Positions 17,731-27,427 of a stretch of 64,000 nucleotides of DNA are shown in pieces. The notes under the pieces were generated by a model that was not told the origin of the DNA, made no database searches, and saw nothing but the letters and a program-made list of their open reading frames with translations. Both the position numbers and the translations under genes were made by a program. Within the stretch, counting starts at the first letter, position 1, and each line of letters starts with the position of its first letter. Source of the stretch: Candidatus Gastranaerophilales bacterium (GTDB lineage Bacteria; Cyanobacteriota; Vampirovibrionia; Gastranaerophilales; Gastranaerophilaceae); assembly GCA_944323625.1 (NCBI GenBank), contig CALUTD010000011.1:1-64000 (forward strand), given 5' to 3'.

Positions 17731-19100
17731 TGACTGATAATATTTATACCGTAAAAGTTGAAAAAATGCTTTATGAAGGTAGCGGACTTGCACGAATTGA
17801 CAATTTACCTGTCTTTATTGAAGGTGCATGCCCTGGGGATTTACTTAATGTAAAAATTACCAAAATTAACAAAAATTATTTAACTGCTCAAATTGTTGAT
17901 ATAGTTGAACCTTCAAAAAACAGAGTAAAACCGTTTTGTCCTCTGCACAATGTTTGCGGCAGCTGCTCTTGGCAACATATAGAATATTCTGAACAATTAA
18001 AACAAAAGAAAAATATTGTATATGAAACTCTAAAACATATAACCGGCAAGGATTTTGAAATAAATGATACCATACCTTCACCAAAAACAAAGCATTTCAG
18101 ATGTAAAGTTCAATATCCTGTTTCACAGACAAAAGTTTCAAAAAGAATTTTATCAGGCTATTATAAAACAAATTCACATGAACTTATTAATATAAAATAC
18201 TGTCCTATTCAGCCAAATATAATCAATGATATAAACGAATTTTTGAAATCGGAAGCTCAAAAGCTTAATATCTCGGGCTATGATGAAAAGAAGCATTTTG
18301 GGTTATTAAAACACATCATTTACAGAATTTCATCAAATGAAAAGTATATCCTTGTTATTTTAGTGCTTAATTCCGACAATACAAATAAAGATATCAGGGA
18401 ACTTGCCGAAATTTTAAGATTCAAATATCCTCAAATAACCGGAGTTTGTGCAAATTTTAACCCGAAAAAAACAAACGTGATAATGTCTGATAAGACTCAA
18501 ATTATATCGGGCAGCGACTTTTATATTGAAGAATTAGAAGGAATTAAATATAAAGTCAGTGCAAACAGCTTTTTTCAGGTTAATCCTTTGAGTGCAGTTA
18601 ATATTTTTAATAAAGTAAAAGAACTACTGAGCCAAAAATTAACAAATCCCGTTGTTTTAGATGTATATTCAGGTGTTTCAAGTATTGGGATATGGCTCAG
18701 TTCTATTACTTCTAAAGTTATATGTGTTGAAGAAGTAAAATCAGCAGCAGACGATGCAAAAGAGAATATAAAATTAAATAAACTTACAAATATAGAAGTA
18801 ATAAACTCTGATGCAGCTATTACTTTTGCACAATTTATTAAGAATGGAGTAAAATTTGATGCAGCAGTAATTGACCCGCCAAGGAAAGGTTCAACAGAAG
18901 CTGCTCTTAATGATTTAGTACATTTGACAAATAAATATATTGTATATGTAAGCTGTAACCCTTCAACACTTGCAAGAGATATGAATATTTTGATTAAAAA
19001 CAGCTTTGAGCCGATTTATATTCAGCCGGTTGACATGTTTCCGCATACATACCATATTGAAACGATTGTTTTGTTTGAAAAACAAAAAAGAAGCGTTTAA
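17730..19100 (+). CDS. rlmD: 23S rRNA (uracil-C5)-methyltransferase, RlmD/RumA family
   Basis: At 456 residues, it has an N-terminal TRAM domain and a [4Fe-4S] motif (CPLHNVCGSCSWQH plus a later KYCPI). The SAM-binding site is LDVYSGVSSIGIWL, followed by IDPPRKG, the catalytic-Cys loop YVSCNPSTLARD and the terminal HTYHIET. It methylates U1939-type positions of 23S rRNA. Which uridine is modified cannot be read from sequence. ATG overlaps the upstream stop (TAATG). Confidence 0.92.
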   Translation: MTDNIYTVKVEKMLYEGSGLARIDNLPVFIEGACPGDLLNVKITKINKNYLTAQIVDIVEPSKNRVKPFCPLHNVCGSCSWQHIEYSEQLKQKKNIVYETLKHITGKDFEINDTIPSPKTKHFRCKVQYPVSQTKVSKRILSGYYKTNSHELINIKYCPIQPNIINDINEFLKSEAQKLNISGYDEKKHFGLLKHIIYRISSNEKYILVILVLNSDNTNKDIRELAEILRFKYPQITGVCANFNPKKTNVIMSDKTQIISGSDFYIEELEGIKYKVSANSFFQVNPLSAVNIFNKVKELLSQKLTNPVVLDVYSGVSSIGIWLSSITSKVICVEEVKSAADDAKENIKLNKLTNIEVINSDAAITFAQFIKNGVKFDAAVIDPPRKGSTEAALNDLVHLTNKYIVYVSCNPSTLARDMNILIKNSFEPIYIQPVDMFPHTYHIETIVLFEKQKRSV

Positions 19101-19111
19101 GCTTCTTTTTT
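19084..19111 (+). terminator. Terminator overlapping the rlmD stop codon
   Basis: AAAAAAGAAGC (19084-19094) pairs with GCTTCTTTTTT (19101-19111). The rlmD TAA lies in the 6-nt loop. A/T symmetry makes it usable from both strands. Confidence 0.8.
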
Positions 19112-19142
19112 TCCTTGTTCCCCATTATTGTCTGCAGTCACT

Positions 19143-19331
19143 TTAATCAAGTAATGACTCTAAAATGCTTGCATTCTTAATCGCAAGAGCATTTTCTTTA
19201 ACTCTTTGTTTATGAATATAAGTCCTTAGGGCTTCACGAATAAGCTCGCTTCGTGTGCGATTTTCACCTTCAGCAACTTCATCAATTCTTGCTAAAAATT
19301 CTTCAGGCATTGAAATTAATACTCTAGCCAT
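19143..19331 (-). CDS. Ribbon-helix-helix (CopG/Arc) DNA-binding protein
   Basis: This 62-residue protein starts MARVLISMPEEFLARIDEVA and continues ENRTRSELIREALRTYI, the classic beta strand-helix-helix of MetJ/Arc repressors. No toxin gene is adjacent, so a solo regulator is more likely than an antitoxin, though a partner cannot be excluded. The downstream end faces the rlmD terminator. Confidence 0.9.
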   Translation of the reverse strand: MARVLISMPEEFLARIDEVAEGENRTRSELIREALRTYIHKQRVKENALAIKNASILESLLD

Positions 19332-19433
19332 ATATTTCCTCTTTCATTTTATGTCCTTATATTTATATAAAAACAATTCAAAACATAAAATTGCATAAAA
19401 TATATATACTCGGTATTTATTTTGTAACAAAGC

Positions 19434-21920
19434 TTAAAACTTTTTTAATTGAGCAAAAGCTGCATCAAGAGCTTTTTGTCCTTGAGATTTAAAATCAACA
19501 ATTAACATTGATGATGCGCCGATTTCTTTTATATCCGTAATCTGTCCGACACCGAATTTCGAATGAAATACCCTGTCCCCTTTATTAAAAACTGATGTTG
19601 AGTTTGAACTTGAAAAATCAGAAGTAATCTGTGTTTGATTTCCCGCAGAGTTTGCTTCTTCCATTTGACGTTTACGCTCTAACGCCATTTTTTTTATAGG
19701 ATTATTTTCAAGCAGATTTTTTAATTTTTCCTGTTCTTCTTTTTGGCGTTCTTCTTTATTTATATCGTGATTTTTACTCTTTATTACAAAAGATGTGTTA
19801 TGAGTAAGTCGTTTTTTTGGGGCAATAAAATTTTTACCGAAAGAAGAAACAGATTTAATACTTCCGTCAGGGTTTTCATTTATTTGTCTTGTTTTTATAC
19901 TGTCGACTGCTTTTTTAAATGTATATCCCGAGTCAGCTGTTTGTGATTGTTCTGATTCATTATAATCCAACAGTTCACGCGGAATTTCAGTTATAAACCT
20001 GCTGGGATTAAAATAGTTATCTCTACCCCACATTTTACGGCGTTTTGCATAGCTTAGATAAAGATTACTTTTCGCTCTTGTAATCCCTACATACATAAGT
20101 CGTCTTTCTTCTTCCATTTCGGCCGGTGAATCCAAAGAACGCGTATGAGGAAAAGTTCCTTCTTCAAGCCCTGATAAGAAAACAGTATCAAATTCAAGAC
20201 CTTTTGCACTATGAAGTGTCATAAGTGTCAAAGCTTTTGATTCGTCAACATAAGAATCAATATCACTAACCAACGAAACCTGAGAAAGAAATTCACCCAA
20301 AACATCACTGTCTTGAGGAATAAATTCTCCTGCAACATTTAAAAATTCATGAAGGTTCTCAATCCTTGTTTGAGCCGTTGTTTCATCCTCTGTCGCTTTT
20401 ATATCCTCAAGATAGCCGGTTTTATCAAGAACATAGCCTATAAAAGAGGGTAAATCCATTTTATAAAATGCTCCCTGAAGCTCTGCTATCATATTATAAA
20501 AAGCAGTAATCTTCGTTTTTACACCTTGAGAAAAGTCTTCATAAGTTTCTATATTCTTTAACACTTCAATAAATTTAGTATTATCTCTATTTGATATCTC
20601 CAATATTTTATCAACCGTAGAAGGCCCTATTTGACGTTTAGGTACATTTATAATTCTTCTTAGGCTCTGAGAATCGGACGGATTATAAATGAGCTTTAAA
20701 TAAGCAACAATGTCTTTAATTTCTTTTCTGTCATAAAATTTCAAACCTCCTACAATTTTATAAGGTACATTATTTGCCATGCATGCTTCTTCTATAGCTC
20801 TAGACTGTGAATTTGTACGGTATAAAACCGCCATATCCGAAAGAGAATTAGTAACGGAAAGTCTTTTTACTTCTCTTACAATGTTCAAAGCTTCATCTGC
20901 TTCATCATTAGCATTATATAGGCTTAATTTATTGCCCCTACCGAGATTTGAATACAAATTCTTACTTATTCTTTGTTTATTGTTACAAATAACACTGTTT
21001 GCAGCTTCTAAAATAGTTTCAGCGCTTCTGTAATTTTGTTCAAGCTTTATAAGATGTGTTTTTTTAAATGTTGATTGCAAGTTTAGTATGATTCTGTAAT
21101 CTGCACCACGCCAGCTGTAAATCGATTGATCTACATCTCCTACAACACAAAGGCTTTTATTCTCAGGAATTTCATCTTCTTCTTTATCATTTGTGTATAT
21201 AGATTTAATCATTTTATACTGGCATAAGTTTGTATCCTGAAACTCATCAACTAATATATGCTTAAATCTGTTAAAATATTTTTCTCTGACCGGTTGAGAT
21301 TTTTCAAGTAATTTTACGGCAAGAACTAGCATGTCGTCAAAATCTAATGCATTGTTAGCCAAAAGCTGCTTTTGATACTCCATATAAATTTGAGCATATT
21401 TTTCACTTCTGTAATCTCTTGCATGTGTAGCATAAGTATAGGCATCTTGCATTTTGTTTTTTGCATTTGAAATTATAGTTTTTAGCAATTTTGGCTGGTA
21501 TATTTTTTCATCTAAACTTAAAGTCTTTATTGCATTTTTTAATATTGTATTAGAATCAGAATCATCATATATTACAAATTTGTTATCATATGATTTACCA
21601 TTTTCATCAATATATTCCTGTATATCCGTTCTTAAAATCCTGCCCGATATTGAATGAAATGTGCCAACCCACATTTTTTTAGCTTTATCTTCACCAATCA
21701 TGGAAGAAAGCCTTTCAACCATCTCTTTTGCAGCTTTGTTTGTAAACGTAACAGCTAAAATCTCATAAGGTGACACACCCGAATTAACTAAATTTGCTAT
21801 TCGAGTTGTTAAAACCTTTGTTTTTCCGCAGCCTGCACCAGCAAGAACAAGTATTGTTCCCCTCTCTTGAAGCACTGCTTCTTTCTGTTCCCTGTTTAAT
21901 CCCTCTAAAAAATTTAACAT
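19434..21920 (-). CDS. pcrA: ATP-dependent DNA helicase PcrA/UvrD
   Basis: An 828-residue superfamily 1 helicase with Walker A AGAGCGKTKVLT, motif II VDEFQDTN, motif III GDVDQSIYSWRGAD and motif VI VGITRAKSNLYLSYA. The C-terminal 60 residues form the Tudor-like RNA polymerase/DNA-binding domain (FNKGDRVFHSKFGVGQI), which marks PcrA. It unwinds 3'-5' in nucleotide excision repair and replication-fork maintenance. It differs from the second helicase (52-55 kb), which carries a nuclease domain. Confidence 0.95.
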   Translation of the reverse strand: MLNFLEGLNREQKEAVLQERGTILVLAGAGCGKTKVLTTRIANLVNSGVSPYEILAVTFTNKAAKEMVERLSSMIGEDKAKKMWVGTFHSISGRILRTDIQEYIDENGKSYDNKFVIYDDSDSNTILKNAIKTLSLDEKIYQPKLLKTIISNAKNKMQDAYTYATHARDYRSEKYAQIYMEYQKQLLANNALDFDDMLVLAVKLLEKSQPVREKYFNRFKHILVDEFQDTNLCQYKMIKSIYTNDKEEDEIPENKSLCVVGDVDQSIYSWRGADYRIILNLQSTFKKTHLIKLEQNYRSAETILEAANSVICNNKQRISKNLYSNLGRGNKLSLYNANDEADEALNIVREVKRLSVTNSLSDMAVLYRTNSQSRAIEEACMANNVPYKIVGGLKFYDRKEIKDIVAYLKLIYNPSDSQSLRRIINVPKRQIGPSTVDKILEISNRDNTKFIEVLKNIETYEDFSQGVKTKITAFYNMIAELQGAFYKMDLPSFIGYVLDKTGYLEDIKATEDETTAQTRIENLHEFLNVAGEFIPQDSDVLGEFLSQVSLVSDIDSYVDESKALTLMTLHSAKGLEFDTVFLSGLEEGTFPHTRSLDSPAEMEEERRLMYVGITRAKSNLYLSYAKRRKMWGRDNYFNPSRFITEIPRELLDYNESEQSQTADSGYTFKKAVDSIKTRQINENPDGSIKSVSSFGKNFIAPKKRLTHNTSFVIKSKNHDINKEERQKEEQEKLKNLLENNPIKKMALERKRQMEEANSAGNQTQITSDFSSSNSTSVFNKGDRVFHSKFGVGQITDIKEIGASSMLIVDFKSQGQKALDAAFAQLKKF

Positions 21921-21998
21921 ATATCTTTTATTTTTTCAAAAATGTGCTATTATTAATAATATTATATACAAAATTAATTAAAATAAATAGGAAATTTT

Positions 21999-22559
21999 AT
22001 GTCAGACCAAAACAAAAACGACCAACAGATTATGGTACCGCTTGATGATTTAGACAAGCCGGCAGAAACAGACGGACATGCACTTGATGCGTTAGCAATG
22101 GAACTTGCTACAATACAACAATCTGCTAAAAAAGTGGCAATCATAGGAAGCCGAAACTTACCGATAACACACCAGCAAATTATTGAAATACTGTCTTATG
22201 CTTTAGTTATTCAAGGTAATACAGTAATAACAAGTGGTGGCTCTTCAGGTACAAATGCTGCAGCTATAAGAGGTGCAATGAAAGCGAATCCTGATAAATT
22301 AAGGGTTATTCTTCCTCAAACAATCGGTCAGCAACCATCTGATGTTCAGGATCAGCTAATTGGAGTTCCCAATATTATAGAACATCCTGACCGCTCTATG
22401 ATGACTCTTGCCGATGCAAGCCGTATTTGTAACAGAGAAATTATTGATGAGTGCCAGCAGCTTATTTGTTTCTTATCTCACACTTCAAATACTCTGCATA
22501 AAGCTATACAGCATGCCGAAGATTCACATAAGGTTGTAACTGCTTTTTACTTGGATTAG
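21999..22559 (+). CDS. SLOG/DprA-like Rossmann-fold nucleotide-binding protein
   Basis: A 186-residue protein with KVAIIGSRNLPITHQQ, then NTVITSGGSSGTNAAA, the GS-R and GGS-G-N loops of the DprA/LOG (SLOG) fold, followed by a helical tail. It lacks the ssDNA-binding C-terminal parts of full DprA. Nucleotide or ligand binding is likely; the biological role is unknown. AGGA lies upstream of the ATG. It diverges from pcrA. Confidence 0.75.
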   Translation: MSDQNKNDQQIMVPLDDLDKPAETDGHALDALAMELATIQQSAKKVAIIGSRNLPITHQQIIEILSYALVIQGNTVITSGGSSGTNAAAIRGAMKANPDKLRVILPQTIGQQPSDVQDQLIGVPNIIEHPDRSMMTLADASRICNREIIDECQQLICFLSHTSNTLHKAIQHAEDSHKVVTAFYLD

Positions 22560-22627
22560 TTGGTTTTTCTGATACTAAAAACTTTACTTTCCATATAATA
22601 GTGGAATTACAGGTCATAGTGTAAAAT

Positions 22628-23911
22628 TTATGAGTATTGTTGGCGATTAATTTTTCTTACAATATCTTTTGAAACAGCTTCACCCATTGAAAAGCAACTC
22701 ATTTGAGTCCTCAATGCAGCTTGTGCTTCAAAATCTGCACTTAATATTCGACCTGCACAGTACAGGTTATCGTACTTTTCAGATATCAAAACCTCAATAG
22801 GCACATAATAAGTTCTTTTTACATATTCCAGTTTGTCATTTTTATTGGAATTAGAATGAATATCAATAGGATAATCACACGCAAAAGCAATATTATCAAA
22901 CTTTTTACCCTGTATTATATCATCTTTTGTATAGGTGTATTTTCCCTTTATTCTGTATGATTCTCTAATCCCAAGCATGTCAGAGATATTTGAAATATAG
23001 GCATTTTCAAATCCAGGTAAGTATTTTTTACAAAAATTAAATAATCTGTATATTCTTTCTCTGCCCTGCTTTAAAGCTTTCGAATAAACAAAAGGATTAA
23101 GCATATCTTCATTGTCTTTTATATGTATTCGAGGACAGTTAAAGGCAAGTGTCCCATACATTTTAGGGACTGAAAATACCTGAAAATATGCTGTATCATT
23201 GTACTCCAGGTCGCCACATTCAACAGCCTTATTAAATATAGGTCTAAGCGCCCAATTTTTAGACTTATCCCATGTATATGCGGTTGACATATATATTTCA
23301 GACTCTATCTTACAGACTGTTGTAATATTTCTGTCCTTATCAACTTCAAGAATCCAATCCGTGAATGTTTTCATATCTATATTAGACAACATGAATCTCA
23401 GTGTAGGTGTTTGTGAAATTTCAAACTTATTTTGAAAGTCTAAATTTAAAAGTTGAAAAATTTTCCCGTTTGCTGTTGCATCTACAATATAGTTCGAGTC
23501 GATATATAGCGATAATAATTTATGGTTTAGTTTACAAATAAAATTATTTAAATTATTAGATATGTTAATTTCTAAAGGTTCACAGGAAAATAGTACATCA
23601 CAATTCACGGAACTAAGCATATCATCAAGAGCTATTTTTAACAATTCGAAATTAAACCAGCCTTGATTGCCGTCAGAGTATGTAATCCTGGCATTATATT
23701 TATCCATAAAAATTGTTAAATTACTAAAAAATTCAGTATTAATTTTTTGCGTATCTACTTTCATGCATGGGATAACCAAACCTTGAGTGATAGAACCTCC
23801 TAGAACATCACTTTTTTCAACAAGTAAAGTTTTTAGACCGTACTTTGCTGCAATATAAGCTGCAGCCACTCCAGCTGTTCCCCCACCGAATATAGTTAAA
23901 TCATATTTCAT
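22628..23911 (-). CDS. FAD-dependent oxidoreductase
   Basis: At 427 residues it opens with a dinucleotide-binding fold (YDLTIFGGGTAGVAAAYIAA), then LLVEKSDVLGGSITQGL. The C-terminal FAD site is YCAGRILSADFEAQAALR and SMGEAV. This pattern is that of the FAD_oxidored group, not the DAO family. A non-covalent FAD oxidoreductase is seen; the substrate is unknown. It lies 130 bp downstream of a MnmC-like methyltransferase on the same strand. The DNA is more AT-rich than the ribosomal genes. Confidence 0.88.
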   Translation of the reverse strand: MKYDLTIFGGGTAGVAAAYIAAKYGLKTLLVEKSDVLGGSITQGLVIPCMKVDTQKINTEFFSNLTIFMDKYNARITYSDGNQGWFNFELLKIALDDMLSSVNCDVLFSCEPLEINISNNLNNFICKLNHKLLSLYIDSNYIVDATANGKIFQLLNLDFQNKFEISQTPTLRFMLSNIDMKTFTDWILEVDKDRNITTVCKIESEIYMSTAYTWDKSKNWALRPIFNKAVECGDLEYNDTAYFQVFSVPKMYGTLAFNCPRIHIKDNEDMLNPFVYSKALKQGRERIYRLFNFCKKYLPGFENAYISNISDMLGIRESYRIKGKYTYTKDDIIQGKKFDNIAFACDYPIDIHSNSNKNDKLEYVKRTYYVPIEVLISEKYDNLYCAGRILSADFEAQAALRTQMSCFSMGEAVSKDIVRKINRQQYS

Positions 23912-24041
23912 TCGTATTGTCCTTTTTCTTTATTATATAAAATTAAAAAATAAAATAAAACAGAATATAAATTTTATTTTATTAAAAAATTTACCAGTTT
24001 TTTTTGATTAAAATATATCAGAACGATATATAACGATAATA

Positions 24042-25082
24042 TTATTCTGTAATTTTCTTTAAAAAAGCAGTATGAGAAATTCTTGATGAAAATTTTTGTT
24101 CAATTTCTCTTCTTTTAATAATTTGAGAAGGTATGTCAGATAAATCAGGGTCACGATAAACAATACCGCTTCTTGTTTTTATAAGTTCCAAATCAAAGGA
24201 TATAAGGGGATTTTTGATTTTTCTTTTATTTAATGAGGCAACAGTTCCCATGTCAACTCCATCAACATAAGTTTTACCAATAAAAAAACCTAATTCTTTT
24301 AAAGCACTTCTAAACGGTGTAGATTTTGAGTATGAAACAAGAATAGAATCAAAGTTCATTTTCGATTTTATAAGACTTAAAAAATTTATTGTCCATAGAA
24401 CAGGGTTCTTTTGCGGAGAAAAAGCATCGAGAAAGATAATATCATAATATTCATTTAACCCTATAACAATTTTTCTTGCATCATCAAAAAAGAAGTTTAT
24501 ATTAATATCATTGTATTTATTGATATTTTGACTATTAATATTATTATTCGATATATAATTATAATATATATTATGTAAATTTGAACAATTTAGAGCTTGA
24601 TAGCATAAATCATACGCAGAGTTTTTAATAAAATGCATAAAATTAATCATAGAGGGGTCAAAAAAATATATGTCATTTTTGTAAATGTACGAATTTACAC
24701 ATTCATATAATATATTAAAATCAATTCCTGTTTTTAATATTTTGTCTAAAATATTAACTTTTAAATCAAAATTATTTATTTTATCAAATATAAAAGGAAT
24801 AAGCATAATATAATCTTTTTCAATTTCAATGCAATCTATTTGTGCATTTCTATTTTCAAGACACGTTAGAGCAGATTTCAAGTTGTATCCGATACCGGTG
24901 CAAATATCTAAAATTTTTACTGACTTCTGTGAGTCAACGTAATTCACTAAACCCGATGGAATTATAAATTTATCAAAAGCTTCTTTTAAGGCCCCTGTTT
25001 TAGAGTGAAATATGTCTTTATCTTTTTCACTGTATAAGCCTATTGATAAATCATCTGTTATAAAAAATTGTATTTTATCCAT
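24042..25082 (-). CDS. MnmC-like SAM-dependent tRNA methyltransferase
   Basis: A 346-residue protein starting MDKIQFFITDDLSIGLYSEK. It has HSKTGALKEAFDKFIIPSGL (the substrate-loop region of MnmC methyltransferases), ILDICTGIGYNLKSAL (SAM binding), CIEIEKDY, then FLDAFSPQKNPVLW and ILVSYSKSTPFRSALKELGF, matching MnmC2/DUF752. Family role: methylating aminomethyl-uridine at tRNA position 34. An Asn/Tyr/Ile-rich insert (about residues 150-200) has strong A/T bias. The TTG at 25097 would only add five residues; the ATG at 25082 has TATAAT 6 nt upstream, suggesting a leaderless transcript. Confidence 0.8.
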   Translation of the reverse strand: MDKIQFFITDDLSIGLYSEKDKDIFHSKTGALKEAFDKFIIPSGLVNYVDSQKSVKILDICTGIGYNLKSALTCLENRNAQIDCIEIEKDYIMLIPFIFDKINNFDLKVNILDKILKTGIDFNILYECVNSYIYKNDIYFFDPSMINFMHFIKNSAYDLCYQALNCSNLHNIYYNYISNNNINSQNINKYNDININFFFDDARKIVIGLNEYYDIIFLDAFSPQKNPVLWTINFLSLIKSKMNFDSILVSYSKSTPFRSALKELGFFIGKTYVDGVDMGTVASLNKRKIKNPLISFDLELIKTRSGIVYRDPDLSDIPSQIIKRREIEQKFSSRISHTAFLKKITE

Positions 25083-25307
25083 GTATATATTATACAATAA
25101 AATTTATCTAATAATTTTATCGTTATATTTCTCTTAGATATTTTGGATAAATATTATAGTTATATATCTAATAGATATTAAATAAATATTTAAAAAAATT
25201 TTTTGATTATATTTTTAATTTTATAATGAACTTTTTTACACTAAATAAATATACAAAGAAGGATAAATAAAATTTATTAAGTTTTTAATATATTATTGGA
25301 GGCATTT

Positions 25308-25976
25308 ATGGAAAATAACAGTATAAAAATAATGTTAGTTGAAGACCATAAACTCATAAGAGTGGGAATAAAAACGGTATTTGACGAGACAGATGGATAT
25401 GAAGTTGTGGCAGAGGCCCAAAACGGTAAAGAGGCAGTAGAAAAAGCAAGCTCTACAAGGCCTGACATTATATTATTAGACGTTGGACTCCCTGATATGA
25501 ATGGAGTTACAGTTATAAAGAAATTACAAAATAATGAAATTGACTCAAAAATAATTGTATTATCTTCAGACGAAAGTTCTCAAGAAGTTGATAAATGCTT
25601 ATCTTTAGGCGTATATGCATATGTAATAAAAGATATAAATACAGAAATGCTGCTTTACATTGTAAGAAGCGTTAATGAAGGTGCAATGTGGCTTGATCCA
25701 AAAATTGTTCCGGCCCTTAGAAATAAGTCTGACAATATAATACCCAAAAAACAAACTTCAAGAGCCATGTTCAGAAATACACATGCGAATTTGACTCAAA
25801 GAGAATATGAAGTACTAAAGCTTGTTGTAGATGGAAAATCTAATAATGAAATTGCCAATGAGCTTTGTATAAGCGAGCATACAGCAAAAGCACATGTCTG
25901 TAATATAATACAGAAACTTGTTGTTGATGACAGAACTCAAGCGGCAGTTAAAGCTTTAAAAGAAGGTATTGTTTAA
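25308..25976 (+). CDS. NarL/FixJ-type two-component response regulator
   Basis: A 222-residue protein: receiver domain (IKIMLVEDHKLIRVGIKTVF, acidic pair at 12-13, phospho-acceptor D58 in IILLDVGLPD, conserved Lys in VIKDI), then a LuxR-type HTH (LTQREYEVLKLVVDGKSNNEIANELCISEHTAKAHV). I start it at the ATG at 25308, 5 nt after GGAGG; a TTG at 25296 lies before that site. No histidine kinase is adjacent, so it is an orphan regulator here. Confidence 0.95.
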   Translation: MENNSIKIMLVEDHKLIRVGIKTVFDETDGYEVVAEAQNGKEAVEKASSTRPDIILLDVGLPDMNGVTVIKKLQNNEIDSKIIVLSSDESSQEVDKCLSLGVYAYVIKDINTEMLLYIVRSVNEGAMWLDPKIVPALRNKSDNIIPKKQTSRAMFRNTHANLTQREYEVLKLVVDGKSNNEIANELCISEHTAKAHVCNIIQKLVVDDRTQAAVKALKEGIV

Positions 25977-26055
25977 TATATAAACAATTATTTATTTAAA
26001 GTAACAAAATATTAACATTTATTTAAAAACTGACAAAAAATTTATTAATCAGACT

Positions 26056-26061
26056 TATAAT
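26056..26061 (+). promoter_or_regulatory. Candidate -10 box for the four-winged-helix regulator
   Basis: TATAAT about 40 nt upstream of the ATG at 26103, which has GGAGGG as its ribosome-binding sequence. No convincing -35 at the right distance. Confidence 0.35.
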
Positions 26062-26102
26062 ATATTGCATGGACATTTTATGTTCAAAAAAACGGAGGGT
26101 TT

Positions 26103-27239
26103 ATGTCTGAAATTATTTCTGAACAAAGAAAAATAGGTATTAATGAGCTTCCTGCCGAAATTCCGGATTTTAGCTCAACTTTTGAACCTAAAGATTCAGT
26201 AATAAAAAAGTGGATTACCAATTGGATTCTTTCTGCCGTATCAAAAAATAAAATAAAAGAAAATGATATTCTGCCAAACAAATCTGAAATATCAAAATAT
26301 TTAGGTGTTAGTATTGGAACAGTCCAAAATGCAATAAGATATATTGAAGATGAAGGATATTTAAAATCGAAACAAAAACTTGGCACAATGATTTCAAATT
26401 GTTCAAATCCTATTGTTAAAAATCCTAAATTGACCTCAAAAAGAGATAAAACAGTCATTGCAGTAAAAAAAGTTATAATAAGGCAAGGAATTGAGAAAAA
26501 TAAACCCGTTCCTTCTACAAGAAAAATGTCTGAAATAATAGGTATTTCTCAAAATACTATCAGACTTGCCTATGAATATCTTTGTTCTCAAAATATTTTA
26601 GAGTCAAAGAATACTAGAGGAAACGACTCTAATTGGTATCTTAAAAATATTCCGGTTTTATCTAAAGAAGAAGTTGCAATGTCGTCTGATATAAGTTCTG
26701 ATACTTTAGTAGATAAAATAACATCTTCGCTTTTTACTTATTTAACACAAAATTATGACATAGGTGATAGAATTCCAACTCATGAACAACTTTCAGAAAA
26801 GTTAAATGTCAGTATTAAAACAATACATGATGCAATTGAAACTTTGACTAAGCAAGGAATTATTATTACAAGGAGAGGAAAATACGGAAGTGTACTCGCT
26901 AATAAATCATTAAATTTAGAATATGAACAAATTGAAAATTCAATATTTGCATCTGCTCAGGATGCTGCATTTTACAGCTATCAAAAAATTGAAAATCTTC
27001 TTGTTAATTTAATAAATGAAAAATATAAATCCGGTGACAAATTACCTTCTATGCAAGAACTTGCCAAAAATTACAACGTTAGTACTAATACTATAAGAAA
27101 AGCGTTAAATAATCTTGCTTATGATGGTTATATAACTTTTTCAAGAGGGAGATATGGCGGCAGCTTTGTTGTTGATAAACCTGAAACCGCAGATAAAGAG
27201 CAGTATCAATGGTTATCAATTAATCCTGAATACATGTAA
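26103..27239 (+). CDS. Regulator built of four tandem GntR-type winged helices, no effector domain
   Basis: In this 378-residue protein I can align four winged HTH units: about 34-98 (LPNKSEISKYLGVSIGTVQN, EDEGYLKSK), 117-170 (VPSTRKMSEIIGISQNTIRL), 203-266 (IPTHEQLSEKLNVSIKTIHD, RRGKYGS) and 294-357 (LPSMQELAKNYNVSTNTIRK, SRGRYGGSF). Units 3 and 4 keep the wing closest to GntR. Nothing resembling a FadR, HutC or MocR effector domain follows, so this is a pure DNA-binding protein. It lies between an orphan response regulator and a small peptide gene. Target unknown. Confidence 0.85.
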   Translation: MSEIISEQRKIGINELPAEIPDFSSTFEPKDSVIKKWITNWILSAVSKNKIKENDILPNKSEISKYLGVSIGTVQNAIRYIEDEGYLKSKQKLGTMISNCSNPIVKNPKLTSKRDKTVIAVKKVIIRQGIEKNKPVPSTRKMSEIIGISQNTIRLAYEYLCSQNILESKNTRGNDSNWYLKNIPVLSKEEVAMSSDISSDTLVDKITSSLFTYLTQNYDIGDRIPTHEQLSEKLNVSIKTIHDAIETLTKQGIIITRRGKYGSVLANKSLNLEYEQIENSIFASAQDAAFYSYQKIENLLVNLINEKYKSGDKLPSMQELAKNYNVSTNTIRKALNNLAYDGYITFSRGRYGGSFVVDKPETADKEQYQWLSINPEYM

Positions 27240-27314
27240 TAAAATTTTTTTATTTTATAAAAACAATTTAATTAATTATTGTTTACAGCATTTTTATTCA
27301 GTCAGGTATTGAAT

Positions 27315-27332
27315 TGTACCAAAAAATGTACA
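27315..27332. promoter_or_regulatory. Candidate operator (TGTAC-N8-GTACA)
   Basis: Inverted repeat TGTAC (27315-27319) and GTACA (27328-27332) between the four-winged-helix regulator and the small peptide gene. Spacing would suit a dimeric HTH protein. Inference only. Confidence 0.3.
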
Positions 27333-27427
27333 GTTATCCTGTGAAAAAAACAATTTAAAATGCTACAATTATAATAGAGTCAGTTATAATGGGATTTTAT
27401 ATTAACAAATTTAAAAGGAGGCCAGCC

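Noticed and set aside
19143-19331. Ribbon-helix-helix gene as antitoxin of a toxin-antitoxin pair
   Set aside because: No small toxin-like gene lies next to it on either side.
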